DNA of 64,000 nt from Microbacterium radiodurans (GCF_008710705.1 NZ_VYRZ01000003.1:124001-188000); one strand, 5' to 3'; counted from the first letter of the stretch, positions 1 to 8,817 are shown. Notes: a model not told the origin generated them from the sequence alone. Numbers and translations are program-made.

Positions 1-737
1 GCGTGGAGGTGGCGGACCGAGATGTAGTGCGCCGCGGCGATCGCGGGTGGCGAGAGCTCGGGCGAGGCGAGGTTCTCGTCGATGTAGCCGAGCACGCGGG
101 AGCGCAGCGATTCGTGCGCGGACGACGAGGCCGCCGCCCCCATGCCCTCTTCGACGAGCGTCGCGACCATGTCGACGGCCGTGCGCGACAGCCTGCGCGC
201 GGTGTGGGCGTCGAGGTCGCGGACCTGACCCGATAGCGAGGCGAGGTAGGGGCGGACGAGCGACCCGACGGGGGAGTCGGTGCCGAGCCGTGTCGCCGTC
301 ATGCGGGCCAGGCGGTCGGAGGGCAGAGCGAGCAGGTCCTTGGGGAACATCACGATCGACATGCGTGTGTCGTCCTCGCAGATCAGCGAGTACGGCCGGT
401 CGGTGTCGTAGAAGGTCATGTCGCCGGCGCGCAGGGTGGTCTCGCGGCCATCCTGCACGATCATGCCCGTGCCCGCCTCGATGAGCGAGAACTTGAAATA
501 GTGCTGCGCGGCACCGCGGATGAGGGACTCCGTGCGGTGCACCGAGTGGGCGGCGGCCGCGACGGTGAGCACGTGCACGTCGCCGGCGGCCTGGCCGCGC
601 AGCGCGCCTCGGAAGCTCTCGGGATCGCGCGCTCGCACGTCGAGATTCACGACGGCCTCGCCCACCGCGTTGCGGAACGGGTCGAGATCGAGGACGGTGT
701 CGAATGCTGACGACTGATAGATCGATCGGGTATGCAT
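1..737 (-). CDS. AraC-family transcriptional regulator (C-terminus cut by window edge)
   Basis: 245 codons are visible from an ATG at 737; the gene runs off the left edge. The visible part is an AraC-binding-like sensor domain (roughly residues 30-190, AraC_binding_2 type), followed by the first helix of the DNA-binding domain (residues about 220-245, ending ISVRHLH). Most of the double HTH is therefore outside the window. A GGAGTGAGA ribosome-binding site precedes the ATG. The layout is like FeaR, which in E. coli controls aromatic-amine oxidation. That fits the amine-oxidising genes nearby (aminotransferase just upstream in the same orientation, copper amine oxidase at 9.5 kb), but the target is inferred, not shown. 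Confidence 0.85.
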   Translation of the reverse strand, partial: MHTRSIYQSSAFDTVLDLDPFRNAVGEAVVNLDVRARDPESFRGALRGQAAGDVHVLTVAAAAHSVHRTESLIRGAAQHYFKFSLIEAGTGMIVQDGRETTLRAGDMTFYDTDRPYSLICEDDTRMSIVMFPKDLLALPSDRLARMTATRLGTDSPVGSLVRPYLASLSGQVRDLDAHTARRLSRTAVDMVATLVEEGMGAAASSSAHESLRSRVLGYIDENLASPELSPPAIAAAHYISVRHLH

Positions 738-782
738 CGCTCTCACTCCATCGTGAAACGATCGCCGGGTACGGTTCGGGTC

Positions 783-788
783 ACCATA
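783..788 (-). promoter_or_regulatory. putative -10 box of the AraC gene
   Basis: TATGGT on the minus strand, about 45 nt upstream of the ATG at 737, in the only gap between this gene and the aminotransferase. No convincing -35 box is visible. Confidence 0.35.
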
Positions 789-900
789 GCACCGTTCGTC
801 GGGGTTCGGCCGTGGGGTTCTCATCCATGGTGCCGTGTCCGCGTTTCGGCGATTGGGCTGTCGTGTTACAGGATGCGGCGCGCTCGCCCGCTGCAGCCGG

Positions 901-2178
901 TCAGGCGAGGACCTCGCCCACGGCGCCGCGGATGGCGTCCAGCAGCACGGGCAGCTCGGCATCCTGGATCGCCAGCGGCGGCCGGATCTTCAGCACCGAG
1001 CCGGTCGGCCCGATCCGGCTGAGCAGCACGCCGCGGGCTTTGACCGCCTCGACGAGTCGCTTCGTCGTCGCGGCATCGGGACGGGTCTGCTCGGCGTCCT
1101 CGAAGACGCCGAAGCCGAAGAAGAGGCCGTCGCCCTTGACGGGCCCGAGGCGCGGATCGGCCGCGACGAGCTCGCCGAGACGCTCGCGTATCTCGTCGCC
1201 GAGCCGGCGCGAACGCTCCCACAGACCCTCGTCGTCGATGATCCGCAGGACCTCGAGTCCGACCGCGGACGAGACCGGGTTGCCCGCGAAGGTGTTGAAG
1301 TACTCGTTGCGCGAGCCGAACTCCTCGAGCAGGTCGTGGCCGGTGACGACCGCGGCCAGCGGATGGCCGTTGCCCAGCGGCTTGCCGAGGGTGACGAGGT
1401 CGGGCACCAGGTCGTAGCGCTGGTATCCCCAGAACGTCCGGCCCGTGCGGCCGAGGCCGGCCTGCACCTCGTCGCCGACGACGAGACCGCCGGCGGCGCG
1501 GACGCGCGCGGCGAGGCCCTCGACGAAGCCGGCGGGAACGCGCGGCATCCCCTCGGTCGAGAAGATCGACTCGATGATGACTCCGGCCACGCCGTGGCCG
1601 CTCTGCAGGAGCTCGGCGATCGCGGTGTCGACGGCGGCGAGCGCCTCGTCGCGGACGACGTCGGGTTCGCGACGGTCGCTGTCGAGGTCGGGCACGTGGA
1701 AGGCGCGGACGTGCTCGGCGAGCCCTTCGTGGGTCTGCAGCCCCGTCGTCGCTCCCGCCAGGAGCGAGGTGTTGCCGTGGTAGCTGAAATCGGTGACGAG
1801 GATGCCGCGCGCCCCCGTGTGCTGCCCGGCGATGCGGAAGGCGAGCTCGTTCGCCTCCGAGCCGCTGTTGGTGAAGAGCACGCGGTCGAGCTCGGGTTCG
1901 AAGCGCGCGATCAGCGCCTCGGCGTAGTCGAGCACCTTCTCGTTCAGGTAACGGGTGTGCACGTTGAGCGTCGCGGCCTGCTCGGCCATCGCCGCCACGA
2001 CCCGCGGATGGGTGTGGCCGACGTGCGGCACGTTGTTGTACGCGTCGAGGTAGCGTCGCCCGTCGGCGGCGGTGAGCCAGACTCCGGAGGCCGAAACGAG
2101 ATGCACCGGCTCGTCGTAGAAGAGCGGCGAGTGGCGGCCGATCGTGGCGTAGCGGCGGGTCAGCAGGTCGGTGCTCAT
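901..2178 (-). CDS. class-III PLP aminotransferase-fold enzyme, possible amino-alcohol-phosphate phospho-lyase
   Basis: A 425-residue fold-type I PLP enzyme of the class-III aminotransferase family. Visible landmarks are the phosphate-binding NSGSEAN (residues 104-110), the cofactor aspartate in GDEVQAGLGRTG (about 235-246), and the Schiff-base lysine K266 in TLGKPLGNGHP. Its ATG overlaps the stop of the upstream kinase by 4 nt, so the two are translationally coupled. In characterised systems an APH-type kinase paired with a class-III enzyme (human hydroxylysine kinase with PHYKPL, or ETNPPL; the Erwinia amino-alcohol pathway) phosphorylates an amino alcohol and then eliminates phosphate and ammonia to give an aldehyde. 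That role is the best inference here. An ordinary omega-aminotransferase is the alternative. Confidence 0.85.
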   Translation of the reverse strand: MSTDLLTRRYATIGRHSPLFYDEPVHLVSASGVWLTAADGRRYLDAYNNVPHVGHTHPRVVAAMAEQAATLNVHTRYLNEKVLDYAEALIARFEPELDRVLFTNSGSEANELAFRIAGQHTGARGILVTDFSYHGNTSLLAGATTGLQTHEGLAEHVRAFHVPDLDSDRREPDVVRDEALAAVDTAIAELLQSGHGVAGVIIESIFSTEGMPRVPAGFVEGLAARVRAAGGLVVGDEVQAGLGRTGRTFWGYQRYDLVPDLVTLGKPLGNGHPLAAVVTGHDLLEEFGSRNEYFNTFAGNPVSSAVGLEVLRIIDDEGLWERSRRLGDEIRERLGELVAADPRLGPVKGDGLFFGFGVFEDAEQTRPDAATTKRLVEAVKARGVLLSRIGPTGSVLKIRPPLAIQDAELPVLLDAIRGAVGEVLA

Positions 2179-3221
2179 ACGGTCTCCGTCCAAGCGGTCT
2201 GTCGGGTGGATGTCGGGACGCGCCAGGGCGCGGGCCGGTCGGTGCGAGCGGCGTCGGCGATCTCGACGACCCAGGGGGCGACGACGGCCGAGATGAAGTC
2301 GGATGCCGGGTCGCCGGGACGCTCTGCGGCCCACCCGAGATAGGTGAGTCCGCGGGCGAGCATGAAATCGTCCCAGGCTGCCAACGAGACGGCGCTCAGC
2401 GGACGCTCCGAGCGATAGCCTTCGATGATCGCTCGCTCGTAGTCGGGGTAACGCGGGTTCCGCGCGTGATGGAAGATCGCCGTGACGAGGTCGAACACGA
2501 ACCATCCGAGCCCGAAGTCGTCGAAATCGATCAGGGCGAGGCCGCCGGCGGTGACGAGGAGGTTCTCGGGGGTCGCGTCGGCGTGCACGATGCCGTAGTC
2601 CGCGGCCGAGGAGGCGAGAATCCGCAGTCGGGCGAAGAGCCCGCGGGCGCCGTCGGCGATGATCTCGCGCTCGTCGGCGGTGAGCGAGGCGAGCGCCGAC
2701 GGATCGCCCCACAGCGGATCGGGACCGGCGAGCCCGGCGGCGTCCCACGAACCGCGTCGGAACGCGGCCGGACGGCCGATGACGTCGCCGGCCGCGTGCA
2801 GACGACCGAGGAGGCGGCCGATCGCCGCGAACTCCTCGGGCTCGGGGTCGTGCTCGCCCGAGAGAGCGGGAGCGATGTCGCCGAACGGAGCGGCATCCCG
2901 GATCCAGCGCTGCACCGACACGAGGCGTTCGGTCTCGCCGTGGCCGAGGCGGACGAAAGGGGCTCCGCCCGTGGTGGTCAGGACGTCGGGCACCGGCACG
3001 CCCGCCGCGCGGAGAGCGCGGAGATACTCCAGCTCGGTCCTCACCTCGTCGTCATCGCGGTAGCCGGGGCGGTGGAGCCGGACGGCGACCGGGCCGGCGG
3101 GATCGTCGGCGCGGAAGACGTGGTTCTCGCGGTATTTGACGAAGGCGATCGGCGCCGCGTCGTCGAGACCGAAGTGCGGCAGGGCCGCGCGTGCGATGCG
3201 GATGGCGTCGTCGAGCTGCAT
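2175..3221 (-). CDS. APH-family small-molecule kinase (phosphotransferase)
   Basis: 348 residues with the aminoglycoside-phosphotransferase/choline-kinase fold. The catalytic loop is HADATPENLL and the metal-binding motif is IDFDDFG. The start at 3221 is chosen because GGGAGAA sits 5 nt upstream of that ATG; an in-frame ATG at 3260 has no such site. The gene ends inside the start codon of the class-III PLP enzyme, which is typical of a kinase/phospho-lyase pair acting on the same amino alcohol (ethanolamine, aminopropanol or hydroxylysine). Resistance to an antibiotic is unlikely in this setting. The substrate is not determined by sequence alone. Confidence 0.8.
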   Translation of the reverse strand: MQLDDAIRIARAALPHFGLDDAAPIAFVKYRENHVFRADDPAGPVAVRLHRPGYRDDDEVRTELEYLRALRAAGVPVPDVLTTTGGAPFVRLGHGETERLVSVQRWIRDAAPFGDIAPALSGEHDPEPEEFAAIGRLLGRLHAAGDVIGRPAAFRRGSWDAAGLAGPDPLWGDPSALASLTADEREIIADGARGLFARLRILASSAADYGIVHADATPENLLVTAGGLALIDFDDFGLGWFVFDLVTAIFHHARNPRYPDYERAIIEGYRSERPLSAVSLAAWDDFMLARGLTYLGWAAERPGDPASDFISAVVAPWVVEIADAARTDRPAPWRVPTSTRQTAWTETV

Positions 3222-3265
3222 CGGATTCTCCCGTCGTGGACAGTGAGGACACCTTGCCATACTCT

Positions 3266-3291
3266 GATTCTACTTTCCAGACTCGGATTCT
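3266..3291. promoter_or_regulatory. possible operator: paired GATTCT hexamers in a divergent gap
   Basis: The 82-bp gap between the divergent kinase and TetR genes contains GATTCT at 3266 and again at 3286, exactly 20 bp apart (two helical turns). It is the only AT-richer part of the gap, so it probably holds both promoters and perhaps the TetR operator. No clear palindrome is visible. Confidence 0.25.
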
Positions 3292-3303
3292 GATCGGAGA
3301 CCG

Positions 3304-3942
3304 ATGAGCACCGGCAGCAGCGTCTCGGACGCCCCCCGCACCGCACGCGAACGACGGCGCGAGCAGACCCGGCGCGAGCTCGTCGAGGCTGCGCGGGCGA
3401 TCATCGACGACGACGGCGTCGACGCCGTGTCGATCGAGCGGCTCGTCGCCGCGGCGGGGGTCGCCCGTGCGACGGTCTATGCGCACTTCCCCGAGGGTCG
3501 CGACGAGGTGCTGCGGGCCGCCTACGACGAGACCGGACGCGTGCTGCTCGCGCACGCCCGTGCTTCCGCCGCGGACCTCCGGTCCTGGCAGGACCGCGTC
3601 CTGCACTACGCGCGGACGATGATCGAGTTCTCGGCGTCGCCGACGACCGGCCGGTTCTACTCGGTGTCCGGTCCGGCACTCGTCGGCTTCCGCGAGGCGG
3701 GCGGAGCCGGGTCGCGCGGATATCGGGAGGACATCGCGTCCTTCCTCGAGCAGGCCCGGACCGACGGCGACCTGCGAGCGGATGCCGATCCCGCGGCGCT
3801 CGCCGTGCTGCTGTCGTCGAGCCTGCGGGATGCGGGTATCGCCGCTGCGACCGATCCGTCCTCGGCCGAGCGCTACATCGCCGCCGTGGGGCTGATCCTC
3901 GACGGGCTGCGGACGACCGCCGCCGCGCGGAGCGGACGATGA
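3304..3942 (+). CDS. TetR-family transcriptional regulator
   Basis: 212 residues. The N-terminal TetR HTH spans about residues 18-65, with recognition segment VAAAGVARATVYAHFP. The C-terminal ligand domain matches nothing I recognise. It is divergent from the kinase/PLP-enzyme pair and its stop overlaps the next ATG by 4 nt, so it is co-transcribed with the SDR gene. It most likely represses one or both divergent units in response to a pathway intermediate (inference). Confidence 0.88.
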   Translation: MSTGSSVSDAPRTARERRREQTRRELVEAARAIIDDDGVDAVSIERLVAAAGVARATVYAHFPEGRDEVLRAAYDETGRVLLAHARASAADLRSWQDRVLHYARTMIEFSASPTTGRFYSVSGPALVGFREAGGAGSRGYREDIASFLEQARTDGDLRADADPAALAVLLSSSLRDAGIAAATDPSSAERYIAAVGLILDGLRTTAAARSGR

Positions 3943-4751
3943 CGGCGTCGGCGGGCTCTGCGCCCGCGCCGGTGGTCGCGATCACCGGCGGCGGCACCGG
4001 CATCGGGGCTGCCACCGCGGCCCGGTTCGCATCGGCGGGATGGCGCGTCGCGGTCGTCGGCCGTCGCGTCGAGCCGTTGCGCGAGGTCGCGTCAGCCACG
4101 GGAGCTCGGGCGATCGTGGCCGACGCCGCCGATCGAGCGCAGGCCGAGGCAGCCGTCACCGAGATCCTCGCCACCGAGGGGCGCCTCGACGCCGTCGTCG
4201 CCAACGCCGGAGGGCACGGTTTCGCCGCACTCGGCGACACGACCGACGAGGACTGGGCGGCCAGCATCCGAGCCAATCTCGACTCGGCCTTCGTGTTCTC
4301 GCGCGCCGCACTCGCGGCTCTGCGCGCGACGCGCGGATCGATCGTCGTGGTGTCGTCGCTCGCCGGTCTCGCCGCGGGGCCGAGCACGGTGGGCTACACG
4401 ACCGCGAAGCACGCGCTCATCGGTCTCACCCGCTCGATCGCGCGGGATTACGGGCGAGACGGGGTCCGCGCGAACGCCGTCTGCCCCGGCTGGGTGCGGA
4501 CGCCGATGGCCGACGCCGAGATGGACGAGTTCGCCGCCGCGGCGGGACTGGACGGGCGTGAGAGCGCATACCGCACGGTGACCGCCGACGTGCCTCTGGA
4601 GCGGCCGGCGGACCCGGACGAGATCGCCGAGGCGATCCTCTTCCTCGCCTCGCCGGCCGCGTCGTACATCAGCGGTGCCGTCCTGCCGATCGACGGCGGT
4701 GCGACGAGCGTCGACGTGCCGACGACCGCGTTCGCCCGCGCCGGTCTCTGA
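3939..4751 (+). CDS. short-chain dehydrogenase/reductase (SDR)
   Basis: 270 residues, a classical SDR. The nucleotide-binding TGGGTGIG is at about residues 16-23, NAGG at 89-92, the catalytic Ser near 140, and Tyr153/Lys157 in YTTAK. The C-terminus carries the usual (L/I)DGG before a short tail. The gene is translationally coupled to the TetR regulator (ATGA overlap). The substrate is unknown. In this context it could oxidise or reduce an alcohol or aldehyde produced from an amino alcohol, but it may equally be a generic 3-oxoacyl-type reductase. Confidence 0.85.
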   Translation: MTASAGSAPAPVVAITGGGTGIGAATAARFASAGWRVAVVGRRVEPLREVASATGARAIVADAADRAQAEAAVTEILATEGRLDAVVANAGGHGFAALGDTTDEDWAASIRANLDSAFVFSRAALAALRATRGSIVVVSSLAGLAAGPSTVGYTTAKHALIGLTRSIARDYGRDGVRANAVCPGWVRTPMADAEMDEFAAAAGLDGRESAYRTVTADVPLERPADPDEIAEAILFLASPAASYISGAVLPIDGGATSVDVPTTAFARAGL

Positions 4752-4815
4752 CCTCCTCCGGCGCCCCCAGCCCCGGCATCCCCCCGCCGGCAGCCCCCCC
4801 CCCGCCCCGGGTACT

Positions 4816-4890
4816 GTGTCCCACTTTCCGCTCCCCATGTCCCGGTTTCTGCTGCCGTCGAGCCCTGCTGACGACAGGAAGTGGGACATG
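4816..4890. repeat. family A intergenic inverted repeat, copy A1
   Basis: A 75-bp element between the SDR and permease genes. It has outer half-sites GTGTCCCACTTTCCGC (left) and GGAAGTGGGACATG (right), plus a third half-site CATGTCCCGGTTTCTGC inside. Read on the minus strand it aligns with copy A2 at 16476, including the third half-site, so the two copies are in opposite orientation. No coding potential. Confidence 0.75.
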
Positions 4891-5016
4891 CCACCGGCGG
4901 TGAACGGGCCGAGCTCGGGTGATCTGCACGCAGCGGCAAGGGACCCGCGCCGGAGGGCAACAGCGGCGGCGGCGCACTGAGCAGAATCGATCTCCATCCG
5001 GCCCGAAGGAGATGCC

Positions 5017-6501
5017 ATGTCCGAACCCGACATCACGCTGAAGCGCAATCAGCTCGGGGTGCCCTCGATCGTGTTCCTCGTCCTGGCCGCGGTGGCCCCG
5101 CTGACGGCCGCCGTCGTCGTCCTGCCGCTGGCGATCGGCTTCGGCAACGGGGGTGGGATCCCGATGGCGGTCGTCATCGTCGCCGTGGCTCTGCTGCTGT
5201 TCGCCGTCGGCTACGTGCAGATGACGAAGGAGCTCGTGAACGCCGGCGGCTTCTACGCGATCGCGGTCAAGGGTCTCGGCCGGCCGGCGGGGCTGGTGAC
5301 CGGCCTCATCGCAACGCTCGGCTACAACTTCTTCGTCGCGGGCGCGATCGGCACCACCGGGTTCTTCACCGGCGAGGTGGCGCTGCCCGCCCTCACCGGC
5401 ATCCAGATCAACTGGTACGTCATCGGCATCCCGATCTTCATCGTGATCTTCCTGCTCGCTCGAGCCGGCATCCACGTCAGCGCGGCGGTGCTGGGCGTGG
5501 CGCTGATCCTCGAGATCGCCGTGCTGCTCGCCTTCGCCTTCTCGGTGCTCGTGCAGACCGGATACGACATCGGAGCTTTCGTCGACGCGTTCAGCCCCGA
5601 AGTCGTCGCGGGAGGATCGGTGTGGATCGCTCTTCTGCTCGTGGCGACGGCCTTCTTGGGATTCGAAGCCACGGCGCTGTTCGGCGAGGAGGCGCGCGAG
5701 CCCCGCAAGACGATCCCCCGCGCCACCTATGCCGCCATCATCCTCATCGGCGTGCTGCACGCCGTCGTCGGGTGGGCGATGGTCAGCGCGATCGGCGTGC
5801 GCGACGCGCAGGAGACAGCTGCGGCGAGCCTGGCCTCGGGCGACCTGCTGCTGGTTCTACTCGACACCTATCTCGGTCCGATCGTCGGGGCGATCGCGCT
5901 CGTGCTGCTCGTCGTGAGCATGTTCGCGGCGCAGCTGGCGTTCCACAACTCCGCCGCACGATATCTCTTCGCGCTGGGACGCGCGCGTGTGCTGCCCCGG
6001 TGGCTCGCGGTGACCAACCGCAACGGTGCACCGCAGCGCGCTCTGGTGGTCAACGCGGTCTTCGCCGCCGTCGTCGCGGGGATCTTCGCCGTGATCGTCC
6101 AGACGGATGCCGACGGCAATCCGCTTCCGGCGGTGCTCACGATCGTCCCCGTCGGGATCGGGTTCGCCACCCTCGCCATCATGATCACGCAGGCGATCGC
6201 CGCGCTCTCGGTCGTCGTGTACTTCCGCCGGGCGCGCGACCGCCGCTGGTGGAGCACCTTCATCGCGCCGGGCCTCGGCTTCCTCGCGCTGCTCGTCTTC
6301 AGCGTCATGGCGCTGTTCAACTTCACCGTCATCGCCGGCTCGGAGGCGCTGTACGTCCGGATGCTGCCGTGGCTGCTCGTCGCGGCCGTCGTCGGGGGAC
6401 TGGCGTGGTCGGTCTATCTCCGCCGTCGCCGCCCGGAGATCTATGCGGGGCTGAGCGAGGATCTCGAGCGGTTCGACGAGGTCCTCGTGCCGACCCCCTG
6501 A
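5017..6501 (+). CDS. APC-superfamily amino acid/amine permease
   Basis: 494 residues and about 12 hydrophobic segments, beginning with the family-typical conserved first helix (SIVFLVLAAVAPLTAAVVVL). GAAGGA lies 6 nt before the ATG. The protein ends in a short charged cytoplasmic tail. It belongs to the amino acid-polyamine-organocation superfamily. It lies downstream of the SDR gene but 265 nt away, across a family A repeat, so it probably has its own promoter. Together with the kinase/phospho-lyase pair and the amine oxidase it probably imports an amine, amino alcohol or amino acid; the exact substrate cannot be read from the sequence. Confidence 0.87.
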   Translation: MSEPDITLKRNQLGVPSIVFLVLAAVAPLTAAVVVLPLAIGFGNGGGIPMAVVIVAVALLLFAVGYVQMTKELVNAGGFYAIAVKGLGRPAGLVTGLIATLGYNFFVAGAIGTTGFFTGEVALPALTGIQINWYVIGIPIFIVIFLLARAGIHVSAAVLGVALILEIAVLLAFAFSVLVQTGYDIGAFVDAFSPEVVAGGSVWIALLLVATAFLGFEATALFGEEAREPRKTIPRATYAAIILIGVLHAVVGWAMVSAIGVRDAQETAAASLASGDLLLVLLDTYLGPIVGAIALVLLVVSMFAAQLAFHNSAARYLFALGRARVLPRWLAVTNRNGAPQRALVVNAVFAAVVAGIFAVIVQTDADGNPLPAVLTIVPVGIGFATLAIMITQAIAALSVVVYFRRARDRRWWSTFIAPGLGFLALLVFSVMALFNFTVIAGSEALYVRMLPWLLVAAVVGGLAWSVYLRRRRPEIYAGLSEDLERFDEVLVPTP

Positions 6502-6513
6502 GCGCCTCCGACG

Positions 6514-6554
6514 ACGACGAGCCCCGCGACCGAACCGGTCGCGGGGCTCGTCGT
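6514..6554. terminator. strong bidirectional hairpin terminator
   Basis: A perfect 18-bp stem with a 5-nt loop: left arm 6514-6531, right arm 6537-6554, core GCCCCGCGACC. It lies between the convergent permease and P450 genes and probably serves both. Confidence 0.85.
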
Positions 6555-6562
6555 ATCCGCGC

Positions 6563-8740
6563 TCAGATGTCGAGCGTCACCTCGGAGCCGGCAGCCCGCG
6601 AGACGCAGACCATCATGCGGTCGCCGCGTCGACGCTGGGCCGGTGTCAGGATGACATCCCGGTGGTCGACCCCACCCGCCAGGACGGCGGTCTCGCAGGA
6701 GCCGCAGTTGCCCTCGCGGCACGCGAACCGGATGTCCATCCCGGCCTCCTCGAGCGCCTCCATCGCCGTGCGGTCGGGCGCGACGTGCAGGGTGCGCTGG
6801 GAGCGGGCGAGGACGAGGTCGAAGGCACGATCGGCGTCGGTGTGCGCGGTTGCGCCGTCGAAGTGCTCGACGACGACTTCCACGCCGCACGCCGATGCCA
6901 CGCGCTCGAGCTCGTCGAGGAGGCCCTGCGGTCCGCAGGCGTAGATCGGGCGGCCGCTCTCCGCGGCTTCGGCGACCACGGCGTCGATGTCCAGCCGGTC
7001 GCCCTCGCTCGAGACATGGCAGCGGGCGCTGGGACCGAGGCGGGCGACCTCGTCGACGAAGGCCATTCGCGCCCGCTCACGCCCTCCGTAGTGCACGGCG
7101 ACACTCCCGGCGGCTGCCGCCGCGGCCCGAGCCATCGCGAGGATGGGGGTGATGCCGATTCCGCCGGCGACGAACACGGGGGAGGTGCCCGGCTCGACGG
7201 AGAAGTTGTTGCGCGGTCCGCCGACCGTCAGAAGGTCGCCGACCCGCAGGTGCTCGTGCACGAACGCGGATACGCCTCGGCTGGCGGCCTCGCGCAGCAC
7301 GGCGATGACGTAGCGGGACCGGTCGGCCGGATTGCCGCAGAGGGAGTACTGCCCGGCGCGGCGATCCGTCGGCCAGACGTCGATGTGCGCGCCGGGCTGC
7401 CACGCCGGAAGGTCGGCGCCGGCGGGGTCCGTCAACTCGATCGAAAGGATGCCGTCGGCCTCGCGTCGCATCGAGGTGACCTGCAGCTCGCGGGTGTCCG
7501 GCGCAGGCCGCGCGGGCGTCGCACCGGTGATCGCCGAGCCGGCTGCGGCCGTCGCCTCCCAGCGAGCGCCGAGCCGCTTGGGAGCGCGGAACACCCACCC
7601 CGTCACACGTGCGGGGTCGTGCGGGTCGGGGCGCAGTCCCGGGAGGGCCGCCACGAGCTCCTCGAACATGATGTGCTGCACCTGCCGGGCGAAGAAGTGC
7701 CCCGCGCAGAAGTGCTCCCCGTTGCCGAACGCCTGGTTCACGCGGTTGGAGCGCTCCATGTCGAAGCGGTCGGGGTCGTCGAACCGGGTCTCGTCGCGGT
7801 TCGCCGATCCGAGGATGACCTGCACGATGGCCCCGGCGGGGATGCGCTGGCCGCGGACGACGACATCGCTCGTGGCCTGCCGCTCGACGGCGCCGATCGG
7901 CGCGATCCACCGCATACCCTCGTGCACGGCGAGCGGGATGAGCTCCTCGGGGTCGGCGATGAGTCGTCGCAGCTGGTCGGGCTCGCCGAAGAGGCCGTGC
8001 AGAGTGCTTCCCGCGGCATGCCCGGGCTCCTGCATCCCGCCGAGGAGGATGACCTTCAGCGACGGCAGGATGAGCTCGACCGGGCGCGGCGCGTCGCCCT
8101 CGCGGCCGGCCCACAGCATGTGGGAGAGCATCGATTCGTCGGGATGCAGCCGAAGACGCTCCAGGACCGGACGCAGCACATCCTCGATCTCCGCGGAAGC
8201 GCGATCCGAGGTCGCGAACACCTCGGGGTCGAGACCGAAGTTGGACGCTCCGGCGTTGAGGTCACGGAACCACCGTCGCAGGGTGTCGGAATCGACGAGG
8301 CCGTCGAGGCCCATGACGGTGCGCAGGGCGCCGACGCTCACCGGCTCGAAGTACTCGGCCATGAGCTCTCCGCCGCTGCGAGCGCGCAGTGGCTCGAGCT
8401 GGCGGCGCGCGATCGGACGGACGAGGTCGTCGACCATCGCGTTGACGGGCTTCGGCTGCAGCGGTGGGTCGATGCCCTTGCGCAGATCCGTATGGGTGTC
8501 GCCACCCGAAGAGAGCACGTCCGGCTTGCCGAACACGCGCTGCAGCGTGGGGTGGTTCGTCGCCCCTGCGAACCCGTGATCGCCGCGTCCGATCGCGGCG
8601 CAGTCGTCGAAGGTCGACACGAACCACACGTCGGCCGCCGGTACCCACGCGACCGGTGCCTCGCGCCGCAGCCGTGCGTAGGTGGGGTACGGATCGGCCT
8701 CGAGCTCGTCGAGCGTGATGTCATCCAGGAACGTCGTCAT
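6563..8740 (-). CDS. self-sufficient cytochrome P450 fused to a PFOR-type reductase (CYP116B-like)
   Basis: 725 residues. The N-terminal P450 (1-400) has the ExxR-type EGMR near 274 and the heme loop FGNGEHFCAG with thiolate Cys345. Residues about 415-630 form a phthalate-dioxygenase-reductase-like flavin/NAD module (GQYSLCGNP, VAGGIGITPI). The C-terminus is a plant-type [2Fe-2S] domain with Cys674, 679, 682 and 712. This P450-flavin-FeS order is that of P450RhF/CYP116B enzymes, which need only NAD(P)H and O2. The start at 8740 is preferred over 8746 because GAAGAAGG then sits 6 nt upstream. Where most P450s carry (A/G)GX(D/E)T in the I helix, this one reads GGMQEPG, with Pro in place of Thr. 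The substrate is unknown. It is probably controlled by the divergent XRE regulator. Confidence 0.93.
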   Translation of the reverse strand: MTTFLDDITLDELEADPYPTYARLRREAPVAWVPAADVWFVSTFDDCAAIGRGDHGFAGATNHPTLQRVFGKPDVLSSGGDTHTDLRKGIDPPLQPKPVNAMVDDLVRPIARRQLEPLRARSGGELMAEYFEPVSVGALRTVMGLDGLVDSDTLRRWFRDLNAGASNFGLDPEVFATSDRASAEIEDVLRPVLERLRLHPDESMLSHMLWAGREGDAPRPVELILPSLKVILLGGMQEPGHAAGSTLHGLFGEPDQLRRLIADPEELIPLAVHEGMRWIAPIGAVERQATSDVVVRGQRIPAGAIVQVILGSANRDETRFDDPDRFDMERSNRVNQAFGNGEHFCAGHFFARQVQHIMFEELVAALPGLRPDPHDPARVTGWVFRAPKRLGARWEATAAAGSAITGATPARPAPDTRELQVTSMRREADGILSIELTDPAGADLPAWQPGAHIDVWPTDRRAGQYSLCGNPADRSRYVIAVLREAASRGVSAFVHEHLRVGDLLTVGGPRNNFSVEPGTSPVFVAGGIGITPILAMARAAAAAAGSVAVHYGGRERARMAFVDEVARLGPSARCHVSSEGDRLDIDAVVAEAAESGRPIYACGPQGLLDELERVASACGVEVVVEHFDGATAHTDADRAFDLVLARSQRTLHVAPDRTAMEALEEAGMDIRFACREGNCGSCETAVLAGGVDHRDVILTPAQRRRGDRMMVCVSRAAGSEVTLDI

Positions 8741-8785
8741 CGACATCCTTCTTCCGGTGAGGACGGGGCATCGTCACCCCGCCAG

Positions 8786-8817
8786 ATCATACCGATGAAT
8801 CGAACAATCGGTATGAT
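8786..8817. promoter_or_regulatory. candidate operator: 11-bp inverted repeat between P450 and XRE genes
   Basis: ATCATACCGAT (8786-8796) and its exact complement ATCGGTATGAT (8807-8817) are separated by 10 bp, in the AT-richer divergent gap. GATGAATCG is also directly repeated (8794 and 8815). This is the expected form of a dimeric regulator site. The obvious candidate ligand is the XRE/cupin protein encoded next to it. Confidence 0.6.

Noticed and set aside
2466-3293. Plus-strand frame antisense to the APH-type kinase
   Set aside because: Opposite a gene with intact kinase motifs; composition is charged low-complexity.
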